Made by a program: the position numbers and the translations under genes | Part shown: piece by piece, positions 26,304 through 36,340 of the stretch | How the letters are laid out: every line of letters starts with the position of its first letter | Position numbering within the stretch: position 1 is the stretch's first letter | NCBI RefSeq assembly: GCF_016591715.1 | Contig: NZ_AP024109.1 | Coordinates: 248,001 to 312,000, forward strand | Length of the DNA stretch: 64,000 nucleotides | Direction: 5' to 3' | DNA from: Mesorhizobium sp. J8 | GTDB lineage: Bacteria > Pseudomonadota > Alphaproteobacteria > Rhizobiales > Rhizobiaceae | Notes under the pieces: generated by a model | The model's input: only the letters and a program-made list of their open reading frames with translations | The model's database searches: none | Told to the model about the DNA's origin: nothing

Positions 26304-26930
26304 TTAGATCATGTCCGACAGATCGGAGAACGCCATCGCCTTGCGCAGCACCTCGGCGAAGCGTTCGCCGGCGATTTGCCTGTCGCCGCTGTTGTCGATC
26401 GAGGTCACGTCAGGTCCTGTCAGCTTGACATTGGCGCTGCGCGCCAGGCGGGCAAGCACCTCGCCGCGCGATTCGCGGCCGCGCGCGGCCAGCCGTTCGG
26501 CCAGGATCTCCGGCGTGGCGGTGATCTCGACCACGGCCAGGTTGGCGTAGCGTTCGCGCAGCGCCGGGATCACCGCGCGCGACACGTTGGCGACCGCCAC
26601 ATGGCCATTGGCCACGGCCCAGTCGACATCGGCCGGCAGGCCGTAGCGCAGGCCGTGCGCGTCCCAACACAGCGAGAAGGCGCCGTCCGCTTCCGCTTCG
26701 GCAAAGGCGGCGTCCGCCAGCGTGTCGTGATCCTCGCTTGCCGAATCGCTCGGCCTGGTGATCACGCGGCGCACGAATTCCAGCCGCGTCTCGCCGGCAA
26801 AGCGCTGCTTGGCATAGCCGATCACCGTATCTTTGCCGGCGCCGCTCGGGCCGACCACCGCGACGAAGACGCCGTTGCGGATCGGCAGGCTCTCGGCCAG
26901 CTCGCGCTCGATGAGGGCCGAGACCATCAT
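26304..26930 (-). CDS. phnN: Ribose 1,5-bisphosphate phosphokinase PhnN
   Basis: 208-residue P-loop kinase making phosphoribosyl pyrophosphate in phosphonate (C-P lyase) metabolism. Walker A GPSGAGKD (27-34) and the RRVITRPSD, HDTL and WDAHGLRYGLP segments match PhnN. Start at 26930 overlaps the phnM stop by four bases (ATGA); an adjacent ATG at 26927 is the alternative. Confidence 0.92.
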   Translation of the reverse strand: MMVSALIERELAESLPIRNGVFVAVVGPSGAGKDTVIGYAKQRFAGETRLEFVRRVITRPSDSASEDHDTLADAAFAEAEADGAFSLCWDAHGLRYGLPADVDWAVANGHVAVANVSRAVIPALRERYANLAVVEITATPEILAERLAARGRESRGEVLARLARSANVKLTGPDVTSIDNSGDRQIAGERFAEVLRKAMAFSDLSDMI

Positions 26931-28066
26931 GCGACCCGGCGGCCCTGACGCCACACGGTGCGCACGACCGGCACATGGTCGTCGACGCGCACGCGCACCA
27001 GGTCGGCGCGGCGGCCGGGCTCGATGACGCCGCGGTCGGCAAGGCCGACCGCCTCGGCCGGGTTCTTCGACACCATGGCGACCGCCTGCGGCAGCGTGAT
27101 CCCCTCGACGACGTCGCCGAGGAAGAAGGCCGACTGTATCAGGCTGAAGGGGATGTAGTCGGACGACAGGATGTCGAGCAGGCCGTCGGCGGCAAGCGTG
27201 CGCGCCGAGACGTTGCCGGAATGCGAGGCGCCGCGCATCACGTTCGGCGCGCCCATCAGCACGCCGAGACCCGCTGCCTTGGAGGCCTTGGCGGCCTCTT
27301 CCGTCGTCGGGAACTCGGCGACGCGCACGCCCTGCTCGACCGCTTCGTCGACATGGCCGGCGGTCGCGTCGTCGTGGCTGGCCAGCACGATGCCGCGCTC
27401 ATGGCAGGCGGCCGAGATGAAGACCCGGTTCGGTCCGGAATTGCGGGCCGATTCCGCCATCCGCTTCTCGCAGAATTTCTGGAAGTCGCGGTCCGTCAGC
27501 TTCAGCTTGCGCTGATAGTAATAGGCATAGGTCTCGAGGTTTACGAACTGGCGCTGTCCGGGCGCATGGTCCATCAGCGAGGCGAGCTTCACCCTGTCGT
27601 CAGTCTCGAAATTGGCGAAAGCCTCGAGGCAGTCCGGCGCCGAAACCTCGCAACGCAGGTGGATGAAATGGTCGGCTCTCAGCCGATCCTGGCGCACGCT
27701 GTCCTCGATCGCGTCGGCCAGCTTGCGGACGTCGTCGGACTTCAGGTCGGCGTCCTCGTCCATGCCGACGCGCAAGGCGTCGAGCACGGTGGTGATGCCG
27801 GCGGTCGCGACCTGGGCGTCATGCGCAAGCACCGCGGCGATCGGGTTCCAGCGCACCTTCGGACGCGGCGCGTAGTGGCCTTCGAGGTGGTCGGTGTGCA
27901 GCTCGACAAGGCCCGGGATGATGTAATCGCCGCCCATGTCCTCGCCGGCCCGGGCGGCCCCCGGCTCGATGGCGGCGATCAGGCCGTCGCGCAGCAGAAG
28001 CGAACCCTCGACAATCTCGTCGGGCAGCACGATGCGGGCATTGGTGAGAACGGTTTCGGCGGTCAT
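26927..28066 (-). CDS. phnM: Alpha-D-ribose 1-methylphosphonate 5-triphosphate diphosphatase PhnM
   Basis: 379-residue amidohydrolase-superfamily enzyme that removes pyrophosphate from the C-P lyase pathway intermediate. Metal site motif HTDHLEGHYAPRPK (57-70), ASHDDATAGH and the GLADRGVIEPGRRADLVRV C-terminus are characteristic. The core genes phnG-L are not in this window, so the module depends on genes elsewhere. Confidence 0.93.
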   Translation of the reverse strand: MTAETVLTNARIVLPDEIVEGSLLLRDGLIAAIEPGAARAGEDMGGDYIIPGLVELHTDHLEGHYAPRPKVRWNPIAAVLAHDAQVATAGITTVLDALRVGMDEDADLKSDDVRKLADAIEDSVRQDRLRADHFIHLRCEVSAPDCLEAFANFETDDRVKLASLMDHAPGQRQFVNLETYAYYYQRKLKLTDRDFQKFCEKRMAESARNSGPNRVFISAACHERGIVLASHDDATAGHVDEAVEQGVRVAEFPTTEEAAKASKAAGLGVLMGAPNVMRGASHSGNVSARTLAADGLLDILSSDYIPFSLIQSAFFLGDVVEGITLPQAVAMVSKNPAEAVGLADRGVIEPGRRADLVRVRVDDHVPVVRTVWRQGRRVA

Positions 28067-28105
28067 CTCAGGTGGTCCTATCTCGAACGGTCGGCAATCA
28101 AATCA

Positions 28106-28160
28106 GAGCAATTCCAGGAAAAGTGCTTTGCGGTTTCCGTCCGGAATTGCGTAAAAACTA
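28106..28160. repeat. Intergenic repeat (CAATTCC family)
   Basis: GAGCAATTCCAGGAAAAGTG ... GGAATTGCGTAAAAAC, close to the copy at 11646. Confidence 0.8.
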
Positions 28161-28165
28161 AAGAT

Positions 28166-28196
28166 AGGGCGGTTCAGCGTTCCGCTGATCCGCCCT
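28166..28196 (-). terminator. Terminator-like hairpin after the DUF1045 gene
   Basis: AGGGCGGTTCAGCG pairs with CGCTGATCCGCCCT (14-bp arms, one mismatch, TTC loop). On the minus strand it follows the DUF1045 stop and is followed by a T-rich stretch. Confidence 0.65.
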
Positions 28197-28902
28197 AGGC
28201 TGTCTTGCGGGCCGGGCCACGGCCAAGCGCATGGTGGGAAAGCACCATGAACGGGGCGCCGGGCTCGCTTTCGACGAACAATGTCAGCGCATCGACCGGC
28301 ACCGGCTGCCGCAGCACGTCGGCGAACAGCCCGTCGATCGCCGCGCGAAGACGTGGGCTTTCCTCCGGTCCGACGCGCCCTGACAGCGTCATGTGGAAGC
28401 GGAACGTGTCGAAGACGTAAGGATAGCCCCATTGGCAGAGGTTGCGGAACTCGTCCGGCTTCAGCGCATCGGGGTTGCGGCGCTCGATCTCCGCCTCCGT
28501 GAGCGGCGCGCGGAAATTATCGAAGGCGCGCACCACCTCGCCGGCGAATTCGTTGAGCGGCGCGAATTGCGTTTCCGGCACCAGCGCGAAGAAGCCGTCG
28601 ATCTGCCCGACGACCAGACGCGGGATGACGACCGGCGGCGTCGCCTCGGCAAAGACGTCAAGCGCCGCGCGCAGCGAGGCTTCCGTCTCGTTCGGCGCGA
28701 GCCGGAACGGCGCCTTCAGCGTGGCATGGAACCCGTAGCGCCTGGCGGAGGCGGTGTGGAAGGCGACTTCCGCGGCGGATAGATCGCCGACAGCCTCGAC
28801 CGGCCGCGTCGCCGCGCCGAACGGGTCGCGGCCCAGCCAGTTGGCGGCAATGCGCGCCAGCTTCTCGTCCTGTCCCGGGGTGTAGTAGATGGCGTAGCGC
28901 AT
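28195..28902 (-). CDS. DUF1045 phosphonate-associated 2H phosphoesterase-like protein
   Basis: 235-residue protein. Two H-x-T motifs, H59-A-T61 (YGFHATLKAPF) and H170-M-T172 (FRFHMTLSG), mark the 2H phosphoesterase superfamily, which acts on cyclic phosphates. Members of DUF1045 are found in phn operons, and here the gene is upstream of phnM-phnN on the same strand. A role with a cyclic-phosphate intermediate of C-P lyase metabolism is plausible but inferred. Confidence 0.85.
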   Translation of the reverse strand: MRYAIYYTPGQDEKLARIAANWLGRDPFGAATRPVEAVGDLSAAEVAFHTASARRYGFHATLKAPFRLAPNETEASLRAALDVFAEATPPVVIPRLVVGQIDGFFALVPETQFAPLNEFAGEVVRAFDNFRAPLTEAEIERRNPDALKPDEFRNLCQWGYPYVFDTFRFHMTLSGRVGPEESPRLRAAIDGLFADVLRQPVPVDALTLFVESEPGAPFMVLSHHALGRGPARKTA

Positions 28903-29292
28903 CGGCGTTCCTCGTCAAGCGCGCCGCGCCCAAAGGATCATGCGACGCGCTTCAAGTCATTGTCTTGGCAAGTCGTGGGCCCAAAAACGCCGGAGCGCTT
29001 GCGGCGACATGCATCAGACCCGCTGCCATAGGTGATTTCCATGACGGATTGACGAAGCTTTCATGGGTTTTCGAAGGCAAGCAACCCCCGGTGGTCCTTA
29101 GCCGACGATTTTCCCCGGGCTGGACCAACGGCTTTGCCGAGCTGCCAGGGTGTGTTGAGATTCAGGTCAGGCCGAGTCGAAAATGGTGGCTTCCGAGAAC
29201 CGGAGCGGAGCGTACTTGGAGTACGTGAGCACCGGAAGCGCAGGAAACCGCCATTTGCAGGCCGGCATCACCTGAATATCAACAGATCCTGA
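28903..29292. other. 390-bp intergenic region with repeats, no gene
   Basis: Contains AAGCGCG-type palindromic repeat fragments (28915-29016) and the 132-bp inverted-repeat element at 29153. No convincing reading frame. Confidence 0.6.
29153..29284. repeat. 132-bp element with 15-bp terminal inverted repeats
   Basis: Ends TGTTGAGATTCAGGT and ACCTGAATATCAACA are inverted repeats with one mismatch. The core includes further self-complementary pieces (CCGAGAACCGGAGCGG, CGTACTTGGAGTACGTG). It looks like a small non-coding mobile or REP-like element; no transposase is present. Confidence 0.7.
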
Positions 29293-30105
29293 TCAGGTCT
29301 TCATCAGCCACTCATGCTCGGCCGCGTTGTGGAACTTCCACGTCCGCTTCGGTCCGGCCATGACGTTGAGGTAATAGAGGTCGTAGCCGTGGCAGGCCGC
29401 GCAAGGATGATAGCCCTTCGGCACCAGCACGACATCGCCGTCCTCGATCGCCATTGCTTCGTCCAATTCGCGCACGCCGTTGCGGTCGGCATCCGTGTAG
29501 ACGCGCTGGAAGGCAAAGCCCTGCGGCGGGTTGAGGCGGTGGTAATAGGTCTCCTCGAGATAGGATTCGGCCGGCAGATTGTCCTGGTCGTGCTTGTGCG
29601 GCGGATAGCTCGACGTATGGCCGCCGGGCGTGATGACCTCGACCACCAGCAGCGAATCCGCCGGCTTGCCCTCGGGCAGGATGTTGGTGACGTAGCGCGT
29701 GTTGGTGCCCTTGCCGCGCACCTCCTGGCCGAGATCGTCAGGTCCGATGACGCGCACCGGCAGGCCGCCGCCGAGGCCAGGCGCCGAGCAGACCGCGAGC
29801 TCCAGCTCGGTGTCCGCCGTCACCGACCAGTCGGTGCCTTGCGGCACATAGACCGACCAGGGCTTGCCCTCGAAGGGCGACATGCGCTCGCCGAGCAGGC
29901 CGAGATCCTTGCCGCCGGCCGACGCCTTGCCCTTGCCGGTGACGAAGACCAGGCAGACCTCGCGCTCGCCGGTCTTGCCGGACGCCGTCTCGCCCGGCCG
30001 CAAACGGTGGAGATCGAAACCAACGTAAGTCCAGCCGGCGCTTTGCGGCGTGACGTGAGCGACATGGCCGTGTCCCTTGTCGGCCTTGACGATGAGTTTC
30101 GACAT
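29293..30105 (-). CDS. iolB: 5-deoxy-glucuronate isomerase
   Basis: 270-residue cupin-fold isomerase converting 5-deoxy-D-glucuronate to 2-deoxy-5-keto-D-gluconate. The YPPHKHDQDNLPAESYLEET block supplies metal ligands, and QRVYTDADRN and VLVPKGYHPC are conserved. Last gene of the iolR-C-D-E-x-B operon. Confidence 0.96.
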   Translation of the reverse strand: MSKLIVKADKGHGHVAHVTPQSAGWTYVGFDLHRLRPGETASGKTGEREVCLVFVTGKGKASAGGKDLGLLGERMSPFEGKPWSVYVPQGTDWSVTADTELELAVCSAPGLGGGLPVRVIGPDDLGQEVRGKGTNTRYVTNILPEGKPADSLLVVEVITPGGHTSSYPPHKHDQDNLPAESYLEETYYHRLNPPQGFAFQRVYTDADRNGVRELDEAMAIEDGDVVLVPKGYHPCAACHGYDLYYLNVMAGPKRTWKFHNAAEHEWLMKT

Positions 30106-30120
30106 ACGGAGCTCCTTGGA

Positions 30121-30333
30121 TTATTCCTTCGGCTCGGCCGGAGGCTTTGCCTCCTCCACCGGCTTGTAGAGATAGAAAAACTGCCACACCGCATAGCCGG
30201 CGAAGCCCAGCGCGATGACGCCCCAGAACGGTGTGCCGGAGGCGAACTCGATCAGCGACCAGATCAGGCAGACGGCGACGACGGCGATGCGCCGCCACAG
30301 TGGCCGGAAGAAGGGATGCTCATAGTCTTTCAT
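30121..30333 (-). CDS. Small membrane protein within the iol operon
   Basis: 70-residue protein with two hydrophobic segments (about 13-27 and 32-48) and a charged Glu/Lys/Pro-rich tail. It lies 15 bases before iolB and 64 bases after iolE. ATG at 30333 is chosen over an upstream TTG. No function is known. The position suggests co-expression with inositol catabolism. Confidence 0.7.
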   Translation of the reverse strand: MKDYEHPFFRPLWRRIAVVAVCLIWSLIEFASGTPFWGVIALGFAGYAVWQFFYLYKPVEEAKPPAEPKE

Positions 30334-30397
30334 CGCGCCAATCCAGGATTTGCCCAAGGCGCAACGGATAAACCGCGCGCCCGGGCGAATCCACCGT

Positions 30398-31312
30398 TTA
30401 CGCCGGGAACCCTTGCGTCTCCACCGTGTAGCCGGCGGCCGTCATCACCCGCATCAGCTCCTTGTGGCCGACCTGCGCCATTTTGAGGGGCGGGTTCTTC
30501 TTCGGATCCTGCTCGGCTTCGACCACGAACCAGCCCTCATAGCCGTGATCGGCGAAACGCTGGACGATGGCGCCGAAATCGAGCGAGCCGTCGCCCGGCA
30601 CGGTGAAGGCGCCGAGCGCCACCGCGTCGAGGAAGGATTGTTTCGAGCGGTCGAGCCTCTCGATCACGCCCATGCGCACGTCCTTCACATGGACGTGGTT
30701 GATACGCTTGTGATGGTTGTCGATGGCGCGCGGCACGTCGCCGCCGGCAAAGGCGAGATGGCCGGCGTCGAGCAGCAGCGGAATGCCTTCGCCGGAGTTG
30801 CGCATGAAGGCGTCGAGCTCCGGTTCGGTCTCGACCACGGCGGCCATGTGGTGGTGGTAGGAAAGCGGCATGCCCTGCTCCGCGCACCATTCGCCGAACT
30901 CGGTGACGCGGCGGCCATAGGCCTTCATCTCGTCGTCGGAAAGCTTCGGCTTGGTGGCCAGAGGCTTCGAGCGGTCGCCCTGGATCGAGCGGCCCACCTC
31001 GCCGTAGACGATGCAGGGCGCGTCGACCGCCTTGAACAGATCGATCATCGGCTGGATGCGGTCCTTGTTCCTGGCCAGATCCTCATCGACCAGCGTGCCG
31101 GAGAACCAGCCGCCGCAAAGCGTCACATCGGCCTCTTTCAGGATCGGCAGCATCACCTTCGGGTCGTTGGGGAAGCGGCGGCCCATCTCCATGCCGGTGA
31201 AGCCGGCCGAGCGCGATTGCCGCAAGCACTCCTCCAGCGACACGTCATCGCTCAGTTCCACGAGATCGTCGTTCCACCATGCGATGGGGGACATGCCCAG
31301 TTTGGCTTTCAA
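30398..31312 (-). CDS. iolE: Myo-inosose-2 dehydratase
   Basis: 304-residue TIM-barrel enzyme that dehydrates 2-keto-myo-inositol to trihydroxycyclohexanedione. AWWNDD, YHHHMAAVVETE, LLLDAGHLAFAGGD, VHVKDVR and the VVEAEQDP C-terminal block are the family's metal-site segments. A TTG start at 31312 with TGGAG upstream fits the usual N-terminus; ATG at 31294 is the alternative. A homologue is encoded at 43696. Confidence 0.95.
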   Translation of the reverse strand: MKAKLGMSPIAWWNDDLVELSDDVSLEECLRQSRSAGFTGMEMGRRFPNDPKVMLPILKEADVTLCGGWFSGTLVDEDLARNKDRIQPMIDLFKAVDAPCIVYGEVGRSIQGDRSKPLATKPKLSDDEMKAYGRRVTEFGEWCAEQGMPLSYHHHMAAVVETEPELDAFMRNSGEGIPLLLDAGHLAFAGGDVPRAIDNHHKRINHVHVKDVRMGVIERLDRSKQSFLDAVALGAFTVPGDGSLDFGAIVQRFADHGYEGWFVVEAEQDPKKNPPLKMAQVGHKELMRVMTAAGYTVETQGFPA

Positions 31313-31351
31313 GTCGTCACTCCAGCTTCAATCGTTGCAGGCGGACGCAGT

Positions 31352-33196
<1,845 letters not shown>

Positions 33197-33248
33197 TGGT
33201 CGTTTCCTCCGGCTTTCATCAAGCCGTTTTGTTATGCTGCCCGTGCTC

Positions 33249-35183
33249 TTATGCTGCCTTACGGCCGCGCGCGGCAAGCCACGCTTCGGTCAACTGTTCG
33301 AAGCGGGCGGCCATATCGGCGACAGCCTCGTCATCCGACATCTTGCCGGCCAGCCATTGTTCGGCGGCGTTGATGAAGATGGTGCGACCGACGGCGAAAC
33401 CCTTGACGATCGGCGCATTGGCGGTGGCGGCGAAGGCTGCGACCAGCTCGTCCTGCGGCGCCTCCAGCCCAAGCAGCACGACGCCCCGGCACCAGGGGTC
33501 GTTCTTGACGATCACCTGTTCGATCTTCGCCCAGGCGCCTGCCGAAGCCTGCGGCTCGAGCTTCCACCAGTCCGGCTTGATGCCCAGCGCATAGAGCTCC
33601 TCCAGCGCGCGCGGAATGGTGGTGTCGTCGAGCTTGCCATGCTTGCCGGCGATGATCTCGACCAGCAATTCACGGCCGACTTTCCGCGCCGCCTCGAACA
33701 AAGCGCGCACCTTCTGCTGCTGCTCGACTTTGAGCGCCTCCGGATCGTCCGGATGGTAGAAGCACAGGCATTTGATGCAGTGATCGACCGGCCATTCGGT
33801 GAGCTGCGAGCCGATGTCCTGCGAGAATTCGAAGCGCAGCGGCCGTGATCCCGGAAGCTCGACCGGTCGGCCGAGCCAGGCGAAGGGATGACGGGCGAAT
33901 TCGAACATCGCGTCGCGGCCGTATTTTTCGTCGATAAGCATGCCGTAGCCATCGCGGCCGGCGGCAACCTTTGCGGCCGCCTTGACGGTCAGCACCTTAA
34001 AATCCGGAATGCGCGAGGCGTCGGCGCCGACTCTCGCGGCGACATCTTCCAGCTGCACGCGGTGGTCGCAGGCCAGAGCCATCAGCGAAGGGATATCGCG
34101 CCGGCGCGTCGTCGCCCAATGGATGTGGTTGATCGCCTCGTCCTTGCGCAGCGCCAGATGCTTGCTGCCGTGCTTCAGGAAGAACTGCAGCTCCTCGAAG
34201 GTCGGATATTCCGGCGCGCAGAGCAGGCGCGACACCGCGAAGGCGCCGCAGGCATTGGCCCAGGTCGCGGCGGTGGCGAAGCTTTCGCCACCGAGCCAGC
34301 CGCGCAGGAAGCCCGACATGAAGGCGTCGCCGGCGCCGAGCACATTGTAGATCTCGATCGGGAAACCCTTGCCGACGATGCCGTCCTCGAGGTCGTCGCT
34401 GATCGGCCCGTCATAGACGATGCAGCCCTTGGCGCCGCGCTTCAGCACGATGGTGGCGGCGGACAGCGCGCGGATCGTCTTCAGCGCGCTCAGGCAATCG
34501 TCGGCTCCGGACGCGATCATGATCTCCTCTTCGGTGCCGACGATGAGATCGCAATCCGGCAGCACCGTCTTCAACTGCGCCGAGACGCGGTCGGACTTGA
34601 CGTAGCGCTCGAAACCCTCGGCGTGGCCGGCGAGGCCCCAGAGGTTCGGGCGGTAGTCGATATCGAACACAACCTTGCCACCCTGGGCCTTCATCAGGCG
34701 GATCGCCTTGCGCTGCGCGGCATCGGAGTTGGGCCGCGAGAAATGCGTGCCGGTGACGACGACGGAACGCGCCGAGGCGATGAAAGCCTCGTCGATATCC
34801 TCTTCGGCCAGCGCCATGTCGGCGCAGTCGGAGCGGTAGAAGATCATCGGCGACACGCCTTCGCTCTCGACCGAGAGCAGCACCAGCGCGGTCAGCCGCT
34901 CCTTGTCGGTCTTCAAGCCGTCGACCGAGACGCCCTCGCGCCGAAGCTGCTCGCGGATGAAGCGGCCCATCTGCTCGTCGCCGACGCGGGTGAGCAGGGC
35001 CGAGCGCAGGCCGAGCCTTGCCGTGCCGACGGAAATATTGGCCGGGCAGCCGCCGACGGACTTGGCGAAGGAGGTGATGTCCTCCAGCCGCGAGCCGATT
35101 TGCTGGCCATAGAGATCGACCGAAGCGCGGCCGATGGTGATGACGTCGAGCGCCGGGTATTTCCCTTCCACGGCTTCGCCCAT
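33249..35183 (-). CDS. iolC: Bifunctional 5-dehydro-2-deoxygluconokinase / DUF2090 aldolase-like protein
   Basis: 644-residue fusion. The N-terminal PfkB kinase (about 1-335; GRASVDLYGQQIGSRLED, GGCPANIS, GAGDAFMSGFLRGWLGG with the catalytic aspartate) phosphorylates 2-deoxy-5-keto-gluconate. The C-terminal DUF2090 domain (about 345-640; LACDHRVQLED, DEKYGRDAMF, GFAVGRTIF) resembles class I aldolases and is likely to cleave the product, a role held by separate IolJ in Bacillus. The aldolase assignment is inferred. Preceded by IolR-type sites at 35265-35310. Confidence 0.95.
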   Translation of the reverse strand: MGEAVEGKYPALDVITIGRASVDLYGQQIGSRLEDITSFAKSVGGCPANISVGTARLGLRSALLTRVGDEQMGRFIREQLRREGVSVDGLKTDKERLTALVLLSVESEGVSPMIFYRSDCADMALAEEDIDEAFIASARSVVVTGTHFSRPNSDAAQRKAIRLMKAQGGKVVFDIDYRPNLWGLAGHAEGFERYVKSDRVSAQLKTVLPDCDLIVGTEEEIMIASGADDCLSALKTIRALSAATIVLKRGAKGCIVYDGPISDDLEDGIVGKGFPIEIYNVLGAGDAFMSGFLRGWLGGESFATAATWANACGAFAVSRLLCAPEYPTFEELQFFLKHGSKHLALRKDEAINHIHWATTRRRDIPSLMALACDHRVQLEDVAARVGADASRIPDFKVLTVKAAAKVAAGRDGYGMLIDEKYGRDAMFEFARHPFAWLGRPVELPGSRPLRFEFSQDIGSQLTEWPVDHCIKCLCFYHPDDPEALKVEQQQKVRALFEAARKVGRELLVEIIAGKHGKLDDTTIPRALEELYALGIKPDWWKLEPQASAGAWAKIEQVIVKNDPWCRGVVLLGLEAPQDELVAAFAATANAPIVKGFAVGRTIFINAAEQWLAGKMSDDEAVADMAARFEQLTEAWLAARGRKAA

Positions 35184-35264
35184 TCGAACCTCCCATCGGC
35201 CTTGTTGTGCAGAGCAGCGTCGTTTTGGACAGCACGCGCCAGCGGCAGCGTGGTATCGCCAATA

Positions 35265-35310
35265 TGAAATATTAATTCCAATCTGTAGTCAATATGGAAT
35301 GAGCGTTCCC
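35265..35310. promoter_or_regulatory. IolR-type operators before iolC
   Basis: TGAAATATTAATTCCA (35265-35280) and GGAATGAGCGTTCC (35296-35309). The second is an exact GGAA-N6-TTCC, the motif reported for S. meliloti IolR; the first has one mismatch in that core. ATTCCA and TGGAAT also form an inverted repeat across the pair. Confidence 0.65.
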
Positions 35311-35337
35311 AAGCCGAAAAGCGCTCCTCGGCGAGGC

Positions 35338-36204
35338 TCAGCCCCTGCGTCGGCGTCCGGCTTCGCGGCGCTTTTCGCCGACGGCGACGGTCAGCGCCAT
35401 GGCCAGCGCCATGGTCGCCGAGATCGAACGGAAGCCGCCGAAATCGGCCTCGGCGACCTCGAACCAGACCTTGGCGAATTGCGCCAGCGGCGAGAAGGAC
35501 GAGTCGGTGATCGCGACGATCGGCACGCCTTGCTCGGCGATCGCGCGCGTCTCCTCGATGGTCGCCGGCGCGTAAGGCGAGAAGCTGATGGCGATGACGG
35601 CGTCGCGCGGCGTGGCGAAGCCGATCATCTCGGCATTCAAGCCCGCGGCCGATTCAATCAGCTGGTTGCGGATCTTGAGCTTGCCCAGCGCATAAGCGAT
35701 GTAGGAGGCGACCGGATAGGAGCGGCGCTTGGCCAGCACATAGATGGTCTCGGCCTTCGCCAGCAAATTGACCGCCTCTTCGAAATGGGCATCGTTCAAC
35801 GTGCGCGAGATGTCGCCCAGAGAAGTGCTGGCGGCGGCGACGAAGCCGTCGAAGATCGCCCGGTGCCCGCCGCCTTCCTCGGCCTTGGCGCGCAATGCCG
35901 CCAGCCGCTCGTCATAGGAGGAGTTGCGCTCGCGCAGCCGCTCGCGGAAAACCTGCTGCAGGCTGGTGAAGCCGTCGAAGCCGAGCTGCTGGGCAAAACG
36001 GATCAGCGTCGAGGGCTGCACGCCGGCCGAGGCGGCGATGCTCGCGGCCGTGCCGAAAGCGATATCGTCGGGATTGTCGAGCGCATAGGCGGCGATCTGC
36101 GCGATGCGCTTTGGCAGGCTTGCGCGCCTGTCCAGGATCGTCGCGCGCAGCGTTTCGAAATCGCGAGGCACCCGTTCGTCCATCGTCGCTCCGTCCGCGC
36201 CCAT
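35338..36204 (-). CDS. iolR: MurR/RpiR family regulator of inositol catabolism, IolR
   Basis: 288-residue regulator. RpiR helix-turn-helix (about residues 15-85; AFGTAASIAASAGVQPSTLIRF type, read here in part) and a SIS sugar-binding domain (about 125-265; YVLAKRRSYPVASYIAYALG, SFSPYAPATIEETR). In S. meliloti the RpiR-type IolR represses iolA and iolRCDEB, and gene order here is the same. Starts at 36204 and 36183 (MDERV, with GGAG) are both possible. Confidence 0.9.
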   Translation of the reverse strand: MGADGATMDERVPRDFETLRATILDRRASLPKRIAQIAAYALDNPDDIAFGTAASIAASAGVQPSTLIRFAQQLGFDGFTSLQQVFRERLRERNSSYDERLAALRAKAEEGGGHRAIFDGFVAAASTSLGDISRTLNDAHFEEAVNLLAKAETIYVLAKRRSYPVASYIAYALGKLKIRNQLIESAAGLNAEMIGFATPRDAVIAISFSPYAPATIEETRAIAEQGVPIVAITDSSFSPLAQFAKVWFEVAEADFGGFRSISATMALAMALTVAVGEKRREAGRRRRG

Positions 36205-36262
36205 ATGGTTTGTCCCTCTCCTGCCTCATCATAGCGAGTTCGTGCAAGAACACCATAAAAAA

Positions 36263-36296
36263 TGATTTGTATGTTCCATTCTCTACCAAAATGGAC
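36263..36296. promoter_or_regulatory. Candidate operator between iolR and the divergent dehydrogenase
   Basis: TGATTTGTATGTTCCA (36263-36278) keeps the TGA...TTCCA ends of the IolR-type sites (11 of 16 matches to the 6583 site). TCCATT and AATGGA form an inverted repeat around it. AT-rich region shared by both promoters. Confidence 0.4.
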
Positions 36297-36340
36297 TAAT
36301 TCATCCATATCGCTATTCCCCGCATCTGGAGACAATCGAC

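Noticed and set aside
29153-29284. A structured small RNA or tRNA-like gene
   Set aside because: The self-complementarity is explained by terminal inverted repeats of a repeat element; no promoter or terminator was seen.
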